Source: JANYCO01 sp035535995 (GTDB lineage: Bacteria > Bacteroidota > Bacteroidia > Cytophagales > Cytophagaceae). Taken from it: a stretch of 64,000 bases of DNA. Both the position numbers and the translations under genes were made by a program. Every line of letters begins with the position of its first letter. Position 1 is the first letter of the stretch. This document shows, piece after piece, positions 26,201 through 35,199 of the stretch. The stretch spans positions 124,001-188,000 of the forward strand of contig DATLOZ010000016.1 of assembly GCA_035535995.1 (NCBI GenBank), given 5' to 3'. The notes under the pieces were generated by a model that had not been told where the DNA came from, made no database searches, and saw only the letters and a list, made by a program, of their open reading frames with translations.

Positions 26201-27894
26201 CTGTCTATATTGGTGCCTTTAAAATCAAGATTGAATTCTGTACTGATGTGCGTGACTACATCCACTAGATTTAATTTTTCCAGATAAGCTTTTTCTATTT
26301 TGCCATCAATGTCAAAATCTTCCGGGGAATTTTTCATATCAATCTTTCCATCGGCTTCCATTACAAGATTGGAATCCTGAACGCTGATATGACCGTTGAA
26401 AAATCGTTTCGCCAATTCCGCGTTTGTGACAATATTTCTGTAATCATAGGAATACAATCCCAGTCGATCAATCTTCGCTTCCAGCTTGAGCTCGGCGTTG
26501 TCGATGGTGAAGCCTTGTCCTTTCACCGTGCCATTCATATCGAGCCTTTGCACGAAGTCTTGGCCAAGCAGTTTCCCTAGTTCAAAATCCTTTGTACCTA
26601 ATGTCCCTTCATAAGAAGAAAGCGATTGATCATGCTGGTTGATCTTAAAGTTGATATCGGAAGCAATAGAACCAAGTCCTGTGCGAAAAGCACCACGGAT
26701 GGCGAAGTCGTTTACTACTCCGGTGAATTCACCTTTGCCGCTGATCATTCCAAACTTTCTTAAAAAATCATCCGACGAAGGTCCTGTATACTGCCGCAGA
26801 TCAGCAGCAGTGACGTTGACTTCTTTGAGGTTGATATCCATGAACGTTTCGGAAACATCCGGGAATCCTTTGAAATCCATTTTCCCTTTGATGTGTCCTA
26901 CCCTACCGAAATAGGCATTGAGACTATCCACAAGAAAATTATTGATGCGTCCTTTCATCCTACCGGAAATAAAAACCTTATCCTTGATTCCTTTGAGAGC
27001 AGGCGCGAAGTGAGCGATATCTCTTACAGTAATAGTCGATTCTTTCAGTCGTACCAACAAATCAGTCTTGGTATTGAAATCACTTAGATCATTAATATCA
27101 TTATAACCAAACCGGAAATAATCACGCACCACACTCTCTCCTATCTTGGCGTAGAGATCATAACATTTGATCTGATGTTTGTCGAGCAAAAAATTTGTAT
27201 TGAGTTCATCTACTTTCAAATGCGATTCTCGCAGCTTTACTGTAAGGTGATGTGTTCGCATCATCACTGTATCCAGTACGGCATAGAAATCGGTAACTAT
27301 TCCGTGAATACTGTCTAAGGTAAAATGGTTGTAATCGAAATAATCTTGTTTCAAATACGGCTCACGCAGGTCGTTGTAGCTGAAGAGCATGTTGTCAAGC
27401 GTGAACTGTGGAATTTCAACGGGTACGGGAGGTCCTTTCCGTTTTACCTTCGGAGTAGTGAGTTCCTGGATCCTCCAGATGAATTCTGAGATATTGATAT
27501 TGTCTTCGCCTTTGTAGCGGATCAGATTCACCTCACCGTCGCGAAGCGTAATGTTGTCTAGTTGAAGTTTTCCTTTGAGAAGTGAAATGATGGTGTAGTC
27601 TACTTCAGCCTCACCCAGGTAGATCATGCGCTTATGATGTTGATCCCAGAGCGCCGATTCTTCCAGCACTACAATATCAAACCAGTCAATATGGATGCCT
27701 TCGATGGTAACATTGTAGCCGGTGATGTTGGTGGCGTATTCGGTTGCTTCTTTTACAAGCCTGTTTTGAATAGTAGGCACCTGCACCGCCCCTGCTATCA
27801 GGAAGAATAATAAAAATAAGAACAAGACAATGCTAAGGCTTACTTTCAATAAACCTTTTATTACCTTTGCAATTATGTTGTTCTTCTCCTTCAA
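23290..27894 (-). CDS. TamB-like (DUF490/AsmA superfamily) translocation-assembly protein
   Basis: About 1534 residues. One N-terminal membrane segment (SLSIVLFLFLLFFLIAGAVQ) anchors a very long periplasmic beta-helical body, and the C-terminal quarter (GNYTIKDGQYNF, then SLIMLRSFTS) is the DUF490 domain. The end is proline-rich. TamB-type proteins bridge inner and outer membranes and move phospholipids or assist barrel insertion. There is no ATG: TTG codons at 27894, 27903 or 27921 are the only candidates and the first gives the most normal N-terminus. The start lies against tsaD on the other strand. Confidence 0.88.
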   Translation of the reverse strand: MKEKNNIIAKVIKGLLKVSLSIVLFLFLLFFLIAGAVQVPTIQNRLVKEATEYATNITGYNVTIEGIHIDWFDIVVLEESALWDQHHKRMIYLGEAEVDYTIISLLKGKLQLDNITLRDGEVNLIRYKGEDNINISEFIWRIQELTTPKVKRKGPPVPVEIPQFTLDNMLFSYNDLREPYLKQDYFDYNHFTLDSIHGIVTDFYAVLDTVMMRTHHLTVKLRESHLKVDELNTNFLLDKHQIKCYDLYAKIGESVVRDYFRFGYNDINDLSDFNTKTDLLVRLKESTITVRDIAHFAPALKGIKDKVFISGRMKGRINNFLVDSLNAYFGRVGHIKGKMDFKGFPDVSETFMDINLKEVNVTAADLRQYTGPSSDDFLRKFGMISGKGEFTGVVNDFAIRGAFRTGLGSIASDINFKINQHDQSLSSYEGTLGTKDFELGKLLGQDFVQRLDMNGTVKGQGFTIDNAELKLEAKIDRLGLYSYDYRNIVTNAELAKRFFNGHISVQDSNLVMEADGKIDMKNSPEDFDIDGKIEKAYLEKLNLVDVVTHISTEFNLDFKGTNIDSITGTANLSNTSIVSKDKDIEVKTLNVSAEKENEQRNIILTSDIVDANIEGNFQITEVVNDMITLYKEIKLYYDQDKKQIEDYYASKEKISRKKYKTEFTINLKNINHLMDLYYPGIYLSQNTHLNGEFASGKTTRLSVVTNFDSLFFRGNEFYKNTIDLSLSKPVDGSDVLSTLYVTSGYQNFKSSFKSKDFIFEGYWHDDQIDFSSYVAQKGSTNKLSLNGSVEMNDVNKRLSFKESYMDVLDDRWKISDSSSIDFNKQDLTFNYLRVYNKTQSISLNGNFSSDEDKQASFKVDNFSLKNLDPILNYKLDGVLNGLLQVRNIYKDLDLNGGLSVKNFSVDNFVFGDIDGSADWVEAEKQLNVKVDVIHGDYKAVNITGNIKPPTNDHKEVINLLASLNSADLGFISPVLKGVMSDISGSVNGNLKITGSFSDLRLKGEANVENGKFKLDYLGTKYTFNDKIYFTEDQIRFRNMTLYDQAGNKGHINGGIAYDGFRSFLVDIKGDYKNFNVLNLTEKDNNLFYGTAYATGDFSIFGPFEDLEIRANAKSMKGTNIYIPLSDNSEVSHKDYIIFTKKTTRKHEDKDSVVTSDIRMHFNMEITPDAYTEIILDKRSGDKISGHGEGNIELDYDSRGEMAMFGNYTIKDGQYNFGLAGVLSKTFAIDRGSRISWNGDPYQGLLDIKARYNLRVSLKPLVDTSMRNKPDMQRFYPTDVILGVKGNLTAPEISMDIDILSYPSDPELATVISSYETRIKTDEQELNRQVFSLIMLRSFTSNNFSGVSSVGSSTMTELLSAQLSHFLSQADQNLEVNVNMKNVDKDALGTLNLRFAYTALDGRLRISRDGSFQNVQNSSQANVSNIAGEWTVEYLLSRDGKLRIKLFNKINNNSLISSAGTTNTSAGTSLMHVQSFDNFRDLFGRKRKRQELEPSIPVDPFKEDTLVAPPQPPDTVVVKPGPPAPGPNKTTPIHD
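27862..27869 (+). promoter_or_regulatory. Possible -7 element for tsaD inside the TamB-like gene
   Basis: TACCTTTG matches TAnnTTTG 33 bases before the tsaD ATG. It lies within the first codons of the divergent TamB-like gene. No good TTG is found 19 bases further upstream. Confidence 0.4.
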
Positions 27895-27902
27895 TACTAC
27901 CA

Positions 27903-28907
27903 ATGACCTATATTCTTGCAATAGAATCTTCTTGTGATGAGACCTCCGCTTCCGTTCTATGCGATGGCCGTATACTATCTAACGTTGTAGCGAGCCAATC
28001 CGTACATGAACAATATGGAGGGGTGATCCCGGAGCTTGCTTCAAGGGCACACCAGCAAAATATTGTCCCTGTGGTAGACAAGGCTATCCGTGATGCTAAT
28101 ATAACAAAATCCATGCTAAATGCGGTCTCTTTTACCAAAGGGCCGGGTCTTTTAGGATCTTTACTGGTTGGTGTATCTTTTGCGAAATCACTGGCATTGG
28201 CGCTGAACCTGCCTCTGATCGAAGTGAACCATATGCAGGCACACATCCTCGCGCATTTTATTGACGAACCAAAACCTTCTTTCCCCTTTCTCTGCCTTAC
28301 AGTAAGCGGTGGACACACGCAAATTGTACTGGTGAAAGATTATCTGGACATGATTGTGATCGGTGAGACCCAGGACGATGCGGTGGGAGAAGCATTCGAT
28401 AAAACTGCCAAAATATTAGGCCTGCCTTACCCCGGCGGACCATTGATCGATAAATATGCTAAGGAAGGAAATCCTCTTGCTTATAAATTCCCGGAAGTGG
28501 AAACACCAGGATTGAATTTTTCTTTCAGCGGGATTAAAACTGCCTTCTTATATTTTCTGCGCGATCAGAAAGCGAAAGACGAAACATTTATCGAAAAAAA
28601 CCTTCCCGACATCTGTGCCTCTATCCAGGCTACCTTGGTAGAGATCCTGCTGAAAAAACTTCGCAAAGCGATTCGCGAAACAAATATTAAAGAGGTAGCC
28701 ATCGCCGGTGGAGTATCGGCTAATAGCGGGCTGCGCAATACGCTGACAAAAGAAGGCGCAGAAAAAGGATGGAATATTTACATTCCAAAATTTGAGTATT
28801 GCACCGACAACGCTGCCATGATCGCAGCGGCGGCTTATATCAAATACCAGAAAGGTATTTTCACTTCCCAGGATACCAGCCCGGATACACGTATGTCTAT
28901 TGCTTAA
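27903..28907 (+). CDS. tsaD: tRNA threonylcarbamoyladenosine transferase subunit
   Basis: 334 residues. The ATG at 27903 gives the standard start TYILAIESSCDETSASVL. Metal ligands H110 and H114 are in NHMQAH, followed by TVSGGHTQIV and the C-terminal CTDNAAMIAAAAY. TsaD transfers the threonylcarbamoyl group to A37 of ANN-decoding tRNAs together with TsaB and TsaE, which are not in the window. The 5' end lies within 10 bases of the divergent TamB-like start. Confidence 0.96.
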   Translation: MTYILAIESSCDETSASVLCDGRILSNVVASQSVHEQYGGVIPELASRAHQQNIVPVVDKAIRDANITKSMLNAVSFTKGPGLLGSLLVGVSFAKSLALALNLPLIEVNHMQAHILAHFIDEPKPSFPFLCLTVSGGHTQIVLVKDYLDMIVIGETQDDAVGEAFDKTAKILGLPYPGGPLIDKYAKEGNPLAYKFPEVETPGLNFSFSGIKTAFLYFLRDQKAKDETFIEKNLPDICASIQATLVEILLKKLRKAIRETNIKEVAIAGGVSANSGLRNTLTKEGAEKGWNIYIPKFEYCTDNAAMIAAAAYIKYQKGIFTSQDTSPDTRMSIA

Positions 28908-28917
28908 TTATTTTTCC

Positions 28918-30174
28918 GTGACTGCTTACTTCAGATATTTTCTTTTGATCGTTCTATTCCTTGTAAGCCTCACAGGCCGTGGGCAAGGAGAATATACGAT
29001 CGTGCAGAAAGAGGGGAATTATGGGTTGACGACAAGCAAAGGAAAAACCGTTTTACCTGCCGAATATCTTGACATACAAAATCCATCCGGGAATATTTAT
29101 GCGATCAAGAACAAGAAAGGACTTTGGGGATTTTTTTCCGGAGAAACGAAACTGACTGAATTCAGGTTCGACAATTTCAGGTTTACCAACAACAACCAAA
29201 TCATGACACAGGAAGCCAGTCGCTGGGGGGTGTTGAATGAGAAAGGACAAACGGTTCTTCCTTTTAAATATAAATACCTCAATCATATCTCAGGGAATAA
29301 ATTCAAAGCAGGAAGATTTAATCAGTGGCAAGTACGCACCTTTCAGAATGAAGTGCTTGCGGTGTATGAGTACGATAGCATTGTATACATGGGCGCCAAT
29401 CTTTATAAATTTTGTCTTGCAGGAAAATATGGATTGATCGATCAGAACGATAAAATTATTACTACAGAGTATCAAAATATTTTTGAATCTACCTTGTCGA
29501 ATAAATATCCGAAGAAAGAATTTGCCAAAGCAAGACCAATTATTCCGAAAGGAAATTTCCGCGTGCCCATGGAAGAACGCTTCGACACCGTTTATCATTT
29601 CAGCGAAGGCTTCGCAAAATTTTTATCCAATCGTAAATACGGTTTTGTAGATTCCTTAGGAAACATTCGCCTGGTGCCTCAGTACAACAATGCAAGACAT
29701 TTCTCCGAAGGTATGGTAGCTGTAATGCTTATCGGTAAATGGGGTTTTATGGATACCAACGAGAGATTGATCATTCAACCATATTATGATGAGGTAAGCG
29801 ATTTTAAAAATGGGATAACACTGGCGCGAAAAGGTCTGTCTTATTATTTCATCAACAAAGAAGGGAAATTCCTATACAACGAACCGTTTGATAAAGTGAC
29901 GCCGACTTTTTCAGGAAACTATTTATTAGAACGTAAAAACAAATTCGGAATGGCCGATGCCTATGGCCGCGAAATGATCAGCACCAAATACGAAGCGATC
30001 AACGAATTAGGAAATTCGTACATCTTTGCCCAAGAGCATGGCTTATGGGGTGTATTGAATGAGAAAGGGAATATTGTCATTCCTTTTAACTACTCGGCTA
30101 TTCAGTATGATCCGGAGCATAACAGACTTATTACGATGGAGCCAGGGGGCGAGACCGTAATAAATTACAAGTAA
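28918..30174 (+). CDS. Secreted WG-repeat protein
   Basis: About 418 residues. The GTG at 28918 starts a signal peptide (TAYFRYFLLIVLFLVSLTGR); a TTG at 28900 overlapping tsaD by 8 bases is an alternative. The body has around eight WG repeats, for example GLWGFFSGETKL, RWGVLNEKGQTVLPFKY, KWGFMDTNERLIIQPYY and GLWGVLNEKGNIVIPFNY. These form beta-propeller-like or extended repeats and usually sit at the surface or in the periplasm. There is no known enzymatic role. It probably shares the tsaD transcript. Confidence 0.85.
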   Translation: MTAYFRYFLLIVLFLVSLTGRGQGEYTIVQKEGNYGLTTSKGKTVLPAEYLDIQNPSGNIYAIKNKKGLWGFFSGETKLTEFRFDNFRFTNNNQIMTQEASRWGVLNEKGQTVLPFKYKYLNHISGNKFKAGRFNQWQVRTFQNEVLAVYEYDSIVYMGANLYKFCLAGKYGLIDQNDKIITTEYQNIFESTLSNKYPKKEFAKARPIIPKGNFRVPMEERFDTVYHFSEGFAKFLSNRKYGFVDSLGNIRLVPQYNNARHFSEGMVAVMLIGKWGFMDTNERLIIQPYYDEVSDFKNGITLARKGLSYYFINKEGKFLYNEPFDKVTPTFSGNYLLERKNKFGMADAYGREMISTKYEAINELGNSYIFAQEHGLWGVLNEKGNIVIPFNYSAIQYDPEHNRLITMEPGGETVINYK

Positions 30175-30384
30175 AATTCTCTATACTCGCGCTCGCACTC
30201 CATACTCACCTACATTCATTATATAACTCTGTTTTCGCCGTTGGTTGTATGTCCACAAACAACCACCATTAAGTTTATTCGCCGACTTTTAGATTAATGC
30301 TAGGAATTATTTCAAAATAGTCATTGTTCTGACATTAATATCCTTTCAAAATGCTTTACTTGTTTTAAACAAAAAATTACGAGC

Positions 30385-30912
30385 ATGAAAAAATTATTTT
30401 TTTTAATCCTGTTGGCTTGCTACTTTACGAGCAGTTGTCAGAATGTTTCCAAAAAACCTACGAATATGACGAACGATCAAAATCCCAATAATCCTTACTA
30501 TTCCCGCACGGATACTACTATACTGAATGTGCCTGATGCAACCTGGAAAAAGATCCTACCGAACGATCTTTACCAAGTAGCGCGCAACAAAGCTACTGAG
30601 CGACCTTTCACCGGAAAGTATAATGAATACGATGGGCTAGGCATGTATTACTGCGCAGTATGCGGCAATGCGTTGTTTCGCTCCGACGCCAAATTTTCCA
30701 GCACTTGCGGTTGGCCGAGTTTTTTCCAACCAACCAGAAAAAATAGTGTGGTCTATCATTCCGATACTTCTTATGGAATGAGTCGCGTCGAAGTACTCTG
30801 CGGCCGCTGCGGTTCGCACCTTGGACACGTATTCGACGATGGCCCGCCGCCTACAGGACAGCGTTATTGCATGAATTCTATCTCGTTGGATTTTGTGCCG
30901 GATGAAAAATAA
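30385..30912 (+). CDS. msrB: Peptide-methionine (R)-S-oxide reductase, exported
   Basis: 175 residues. The N-terminus (KKLFFLILLACYFTSSC) looks like a lipoprotein signal ending at C18, though the residue three before it is Thr rather than Leu. The MsrB domain follows: zinc cysteines C90/C93 (CAVC) and C139/C142 (CGRC), CGWPSFF, and catalytic C162 in RYCMNS. It would reduce methionine-R-sulfoxide in envelope proteins. The reductant for an exported form is not evident nearby. A strong terminator follows downstream. Confidence 0.94.
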   Translation: MKKLFFLILLACYFTSSCQNVSKKPTNMTNDQNPNNPYYSRTDTTILNVPDATWKKILPNDLYQVARNKATERPFTGKYNEYDGLGMYYCAVCGNALFRSDAKFSSTCGWPSFFQPTRKNSVVYHSDTSYGMSRVEVLCGRCGSHLGHVFDDGPPPTGQRYCMNSISLDFVPDEK

Positions 30913-30923
30913 AAAAACATATT

Positions 30924-30975
30924 CGTCATTGCGAGGAAATGTCCGCCAACTGGCGGACGTTTCCTCGCAATGACG
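30924..30975. repeat. CGTCATTGCGAGG palindromic repeat
   Basis: Two 25-base arms (30924-30948 and 30951-30975) meeting at a 2-base centre, with a single T/C difference that still allows a G-T pair. The outer part is CGTCATTGCGAGGAAA and the inner part GTCCGCCA/TGGCGGAC. The outer motif is widely dispersed in bacterial genomes. A related inner motif is at 46938-46957. Confidence 0.85.
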
Positions 30976-30980
30976 GCGGG

Positions 30981-31030
30981 CAAAATAAAAAAGCGAAACC
31001 ACCTCACGGCGATTTCGCTTTTTTATTTTG
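30981..31030. terminator. Bidirectional terminator between msrB and eno
   Basis: Perfect 18-base inverted repeat (30981-30998 and 31013-31030) with core AAGCGAAA/TTTCGCTT and A- and T-runs outside. It serves both convergent genes. Confidence 0.92.
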
Positions 31031-31063
31031 TCCATGTTCTGTGACACACAGAACACTTTATGA

Positions 31064-32347
31064 TTACTTACGGAAATTCTTTCCTGGATAGTAAGCAAGC
31101 TCGCCCAATTGCTCTTCGATACGAAGAAGTTGGTTGTACTTGGCCATCCTGTCGGAACGAGAGCAAGAACCGGTTTTAATTTGTCCGCAGTTCAATGCTA
31201 CCGCAAGGTCAGCAATCGTGTTATCTTCCGTCTCACCACTTCTGTGGCTCATTACGCTGGTGTATTTAGCTCTCTGAGCCATAGACACTGCATTGATGGT
31301 TTCAGTAAGCGAACCGATCTGGTTTACTTTTACAAGGATCGAGTTAGCGATTCCTTTTTCGATTCCTTCAGAAAGACGTTTTACGTTGGTTACGAAAAGG
31401 TCATCACCTACCAGTTGTACTTTATCACCAACCAGTTTAGTCAGTTCAGCCCAACCAGCCCAGTCATCTTCAGCCATACCATCTTCGATAGAAGCGATCG
31501 GATAACGTTTTGCAAGGTCAGCCCAGAAAGCAGCCATTTGAGAAGAAGTCAATTTTTCACCGGTTGATTTTTTCAGGTGATACATTTTAGAATCTGCATC
31601 GTAGAATTCAGAAGCCGCTGCGTCAAATGCGATCATTACGTCTTCACCTGGTCTGAAACCAGCTGCTTCGATCGCCTTGATCACTGTTTTAAGTGCTTCT
31701 TCATTGGAAGCGATGTTTGGAGCGAAACCGCCTTCGTCGCCTACATTGGTAGACATTTTTTGTGACTTCAATACTTTCGCAAGGTTGTGGAAAATTTCAG
31801 AACCCATTTTCATAGCATGCGTGAAAGAAGTAGCTCCCACAGGCATAATCATGAATTCCTGGAAGTCAATTGAATTGTCGGCATGTGAACCTCCGTTCAG
31901 GATATTCATCATTGGCACAGGAAGAGTGTTGGCATTTACACCGCCTACATATCTGTAAAGAGGCATACCAGCTTCTTCTGCGGCTGCTTTTGCTACTGCA
32001 AGAGAAACACCAAGAATTGCGTTAGCTCCCAATTTACTTTTGTTTGGCGTGCCATCCAGCTCGATCATGATCTTGTCGATCAGGTTTTGATCAAACACAG
32101 AAGAACCGATCAGTTCACCAGCAATGATATCGTTTACGTTGGCTACTGCTTTCAGTACACCTTTACCCATGTAAGCACTTTTATCACCGTCTCTCAGCTC
32201 TACAGCTTCGTGAGAACCGGTAGAAGCTCCAGAAGGCACTGCTGCTCTTCCCATCACTCCATTTTCAGTGAATACATCTACTTCTACAGTAGGATTTCCT
32301 CTCGAGTCAAAGATCTGACGCGCTACGATTTGTTCAATTAAACTCAT
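31064..32347 (-). CDS. eno: Enolase
   Basis: 427 residues, normal length. Converts 2-phosphoglycerate to phosphoenolpyruvate. The N-terminal RQIFDSRGNPTVEVDV, GVSLAVAKAAAEE, the magnesium-binding SIEDGMAEDDW and LVGDDLFVTN, and the C-terminal SHRSGETEDNTIADLAVA are all intact. It is a single gene, convergent with msrB. A - strand TATATTTG at 32458-32465 may be the -7 box, giving a leader of about 100 bases. Confidence 0.98.
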   Translation of the reverse strand: MSLIEQIVARQIFDSRGNPTVEVDVFTENGVMGRAAVPSGASTGSHEAVELRDGDKSAYMGKGVLKAVANVNDIIAGELIGSSVFDQNLIDKIMIELDGTPNKSKLGANAILGVSLAVAKAAAEEAGMPLYRYVGGVNANTLPVPMMNILNGGSHADNSIDFQEFMIMPVGATSFTHAMKMGSEIFHNLAKVLKSQKMSTNVGDEGGFAPNIASNEEALKTVIKAIEAAGFRPGEDVMIAFDAAASEFYDADSKMYHLKKSTGEKLTSSQMAAFWADLAKRYPIASIEDGMAEDDWAGWAELTKLVGDKVQLVGDDLFVTNVKRLSEGIEKGIANSILVKVNQIGSLTETINAVSMAQRAKYTSVMSHRSGETEDNTIADLAVALNCGQIKTGSCSRSDRMAKYNQLLRIEEQLGELAYYPGKNFRK

Positions 32348-32560
32348 TGTATTTTAAGATTTAGATTTATACTTAACTTTTTAATTTTTTAATAAGGCAC
32401 ACAGGAAAAAGCTGTAAGAATCATAGCAAACCCTCGAAAATTTTAACCCGGCAGGCGCAAATATAAAGATATTCAAAGCAAAATGAAAAAGTATTTTATA
32501 TGAAAATTCTAATTTGAGAAAGACCTTGTCTCTTGCTATTTTCCTATATTTAGGGCTCTT

Positions 32561-33712
32561 ATGAACGAACTTCCCAAGGAAAAAATACATTTCTATAACC
32601 TGGATATTATCAGGCTCTTAGCCGCACTCACCGTCGTTGTAGCCCATGCTTATGAAGGCTGGAAGGGTTGGTACGGCCAACCTTTGTGGCTGCAAGGAAA
32701 TACACCTTCCGAACCTAACCAGGCTGGTATTACTGTTTCTACCTTTATCGCTAATTTTAACTTGGGCGTTGATACTTTTTTTCTGATCTCCGGATTTCTG
32801 ATCACATATCTTTTGCTTGTAGAAAAAGAGACTCAAGGGAAGATCAATATTGGGAAATTTTACCTGCGAAGAGCATTGCGCATTCTTCCTTTGTATTACC
32901 TCTCTATTCTTATCGCCCCCTTGCTTGTTCGCGTGACGCATGGTGAGCAGCCAAATTATCTTATTAATATTTTCTTTTTGAATAACTTTTATGCGATTCA
33001 AACCGAACAGTGGACTTTCCCTTTTGCCCATTTCTGGTCGATCTGTGTGGAAGAGCATTTTTACTTGTTCTGGCCTTGGTTAATTGCTTTTGTTCCTACA
33101 AAAAAATTACCTGCGCTTTTTTCTTTTCTCTTGCTCATTAGTATTCTGTTCCGCGGATATGCTGCCACCACGATGGAATATCCGTACTACACACTCTACC
33201 TTCACACGCTTTCACGCATCGATGTGATGGTGATCGGAGCGATCATTGCCTATGTTCATTTTCAAAAACCAATTCAGCTCTCTGTCCCGCTTACCGTGAG
33301 AATTTTAGTTTATGGATTTTTCATATTGATCTTATGTATTGAGCCTAATAACCTTTGGGGCAGCATTTTCATGGCTATGGTAAAAAAATATTTTTACATC
33401 GCTGTGATCGCATTTGAGATGATCAATTACTTATTTAATCCAAAAGCAATTTTCAATTTTAAGAAAAAAAATATCCTGCATTATTTAGGCAAAACTTCTT
33501 ACGGTATATACATGTTCGGCAACATGCTTATTCCTTTCATCATTTCAGGCATAGAGCAAAAACTTACTCATACCTTTTTACACAACGTTGTTTTATTTCT
33601 ATGCCTCAATGTAGTGATCACTTGCATTGTAGCCACTATTAGTTATGAACTTTTTGAAAAACATTTCCTTTCGTTTAAAAAACGTTTTGAATTAGTAAAA
33701 ACAGAACGATAG
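32561..33712 (+). CDS. Membrane acyltransferase 3 family protein
   Basis: 383 residues, about 10 membrane segments. NLDIIRLLAALTVVVAHA at the start carries the catalytic His, VDTFFLISGFLITYLLL the second signature, and FYLRRALRILPLYYLSI the RxxR region. AHFWSICVEEHFYLFWPW is the OafA-type HFWSLAVE motif. It presumably O-acetylates an exported glycan or lipid. It is a solitary gene far from the polysaccharide locus. Substrate unknown. Confidence 0.9.
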   Translation: MNELPKEKIHFYNLDIIRLLAALTVVVAHAYEGWKGWYGQPLWLQGNTPSEPNQAGITVSTFIANFNLGVDTFFLISGFLITYLLLVEKETQGKINIGKFYLRRALRILPLYYLSILIAPLLVRVTHGEQPNYLINIFFLNNFYAIQTEQWTFPFAHFWSICVEEHFYLFWPWLIAFVPTKKLPALFSFLLLISILFRGYAATTMEYPYYTLYLHTLSRIDVMVIGAIIAYVHFQKPIQLSVPLTVRILVYGFFILILCIEPNNLWGSIFMAMVKKYFYIAVIAFEMINYLFNPKAIFNFKKKNILHYLGKTSYGIYMFGNMLIPFIISGIEQKLTHTFLHNVVLFLCLNVVITCIVATISYELFEKHFLSFKKRFELVKTER

Positions 33713-33778
33713 TTTAATAATTAGAACCCTTGCAAATTTTCTGAAGCTGTATATATCTTTTTTGTATACAAAATAAAA

Positions 33779-33814
33779 AATGCCACAGCGAGATCGAGAT
33801 CTGGCTGTGGCATT
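33779..33814 (-). terminator. Rho-independent terminator of carA
   Basis: Stem AATGCCACAGC/GCTGTGGCATT (33779-33789 and 33804-33814); on the - strand it is followed by TTTTTTATTTTG. It ends carA 20 bases after the stop codon. Confidence 0.88.
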
Positions 33815-33833
33815 GATAAAAACAATTATGCAA

Positions 33834-34931
33834 TTACTGCATTAGTTTCACAAAGTTGTCAAACAAATATCTTGAATCATGCGGTCCGGGAGAGGCTTCC
33901 GGGTGATGCTGCACGGAAAATGCTTTTTTATTTTTTAAACGAATTCCTTCTACCGTATTATCATTTAAGTTGATGTGTGTGATCTCTACATTACCATTTT
34001 TCTCTACATCCTCAGCTTTCACTGCAAATCCGTGGTTTTGAGACGTGATCTCCGAAAGGCCAGTGATCAGGTTTTTCACTGGGTGGTTCAACCCTCTATG
34101 GCCATTGTGCATTTTGTATGTAGAAATTCCATTTGCTTCAGCAAGGATCTGGTGTCCGAGGCAAATTCCAAAAAGAGGTTTGTTGTCTGCCAGAATTTCT
34201 TTTACCGTATCGATCGCATAGCTTGTCACAGCAGGATCGCCAGGACCATTGGAAATGAAATAGCCATTAGGAGCCCATGCTTTCATTTCTGCATAAGAAG
34301 TTTTTGCCGGAAACACTTTACAGTAGCATCCTCTGGAAGTAATATTGCTGAGAATACTTCTTTTCACGCCAAGATCCAGTACCGCTACCTTCAACGGAGC
34401 GCTTTCCTCTCCAAGGAAATATGATTCCTGTGTGCTTACCTGGCTTGACAATTCTAGTCCTTCCATAGAAGGTACTTTTTTCAATTCTGCTTTCAGTTGC
34501 TCTACATCCAGGATCTCGGAAGAGATGATCGCATTCATTGCGCCTTTGCTACGGATGTGACGTACTAGCATACGTGTATCTACATCAGCGATGCCAACGA
34601 TGTGATGTTTTTCAAAATATTCCTGTAGCGAAGCATCAGAGTCATGTCTGGACGTGATGTCGGAAAAAGTTTTGCAAACCAATCCGCTAAATTTTACACC
34701 GATCGATTCTTCTTCCAGAATATGTGTACCATAATTACCTATATGAGCTGTGGTATTGATGATGATCTGTTTGTAATAAGAAGGATCTGTATAAATTTCC
34801 TGATAACCGGTCATACCAGTATTAAAGCATATTTCACCTGTAGTAGTACCTGATTTTCCTACGGCAGTTCCTTTCACCCACATACCATCTTCCAGTACTA
34901 GATAAGCTTCTTTTCGGGAATTTATTTTCAT
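33834..34931 (-). CDS. carA: Carbamoyl-phosphate synthase small subunit
   Basis: 365 residues. The N-terminal half (YLVLEDGMWVKGTAVG, FNTGMTGYQEIYTDPSY) is the CPSase small-chain domain. The C-terminal glutaminase has nucleophile C257 in GICLGHQIL, SNGPGDP and QHHPEASPGPHDS with His and Glu. It supplies ammonia from glutamine to CarB for arginine and pyrimidine synthesis. carB is not adjacent, and a terminator follows, so it is transcribed alone. Confidence 0.97.
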   Translation of the reverse strand: MKINSRKEAYLVLEDGMWVKGTAVGKSGTTTGEICFNTGMTGYQEIYTDPSYYKQIIINTTAHIGNYGTHILEEESIGVKFSGLVCKTFSDITSRHDSDASLQEYFEKHHIVGIADVDTRMLVRHIRSKGAMNAIISSEILDVEQLKAELKKVPSMEGLELSSQVSTQESYFLGEESAPLKVAVLDLGVKRSILSNITSRGCYCKVFPAKTSYAEMKAWAPNGYFISNGPGDPAVTSYAIDTVKEILADNKPLFGICLGHQILAEANGISTYKMHNGHRGLNHPVKNLITGLSEITSQNHGFAVKAEDVEKNGNVEITHINLNDNTVEGIRLKNKKAFSVQHHPEASPGPHDSRYLFDNFVKLMQ

Positions 34932-35199
34932 ATTTCTTAATTGGATTTTCTATTTTATACTATATTCAAATTGCACAAAGTTAAATAAAGAACCGGGAAT
35001 AATACTAGCATGTGGGCAACTTATTTATAGTATTTATCTAATAATACATAGTGTTTCCCAAATGCACATAGCGGCTTTCGACTGTTTACTTTGAGATAAT
35101 ATTTATATCTTGTTGTTCTATTTAAAACTATCATGATCTTCTGCAATGAGCTCTTGTATCTTATTGCAGATCGCTGCTACTTATTCTCTACGATTCAAT

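Noticed and set aside
23290..27921. Splitting the 4.6 kb TamB-like frame into several genes
   Set aside because: One uninterrupted frame with one N-terminal anchor and one C-terminal DUF490 region.
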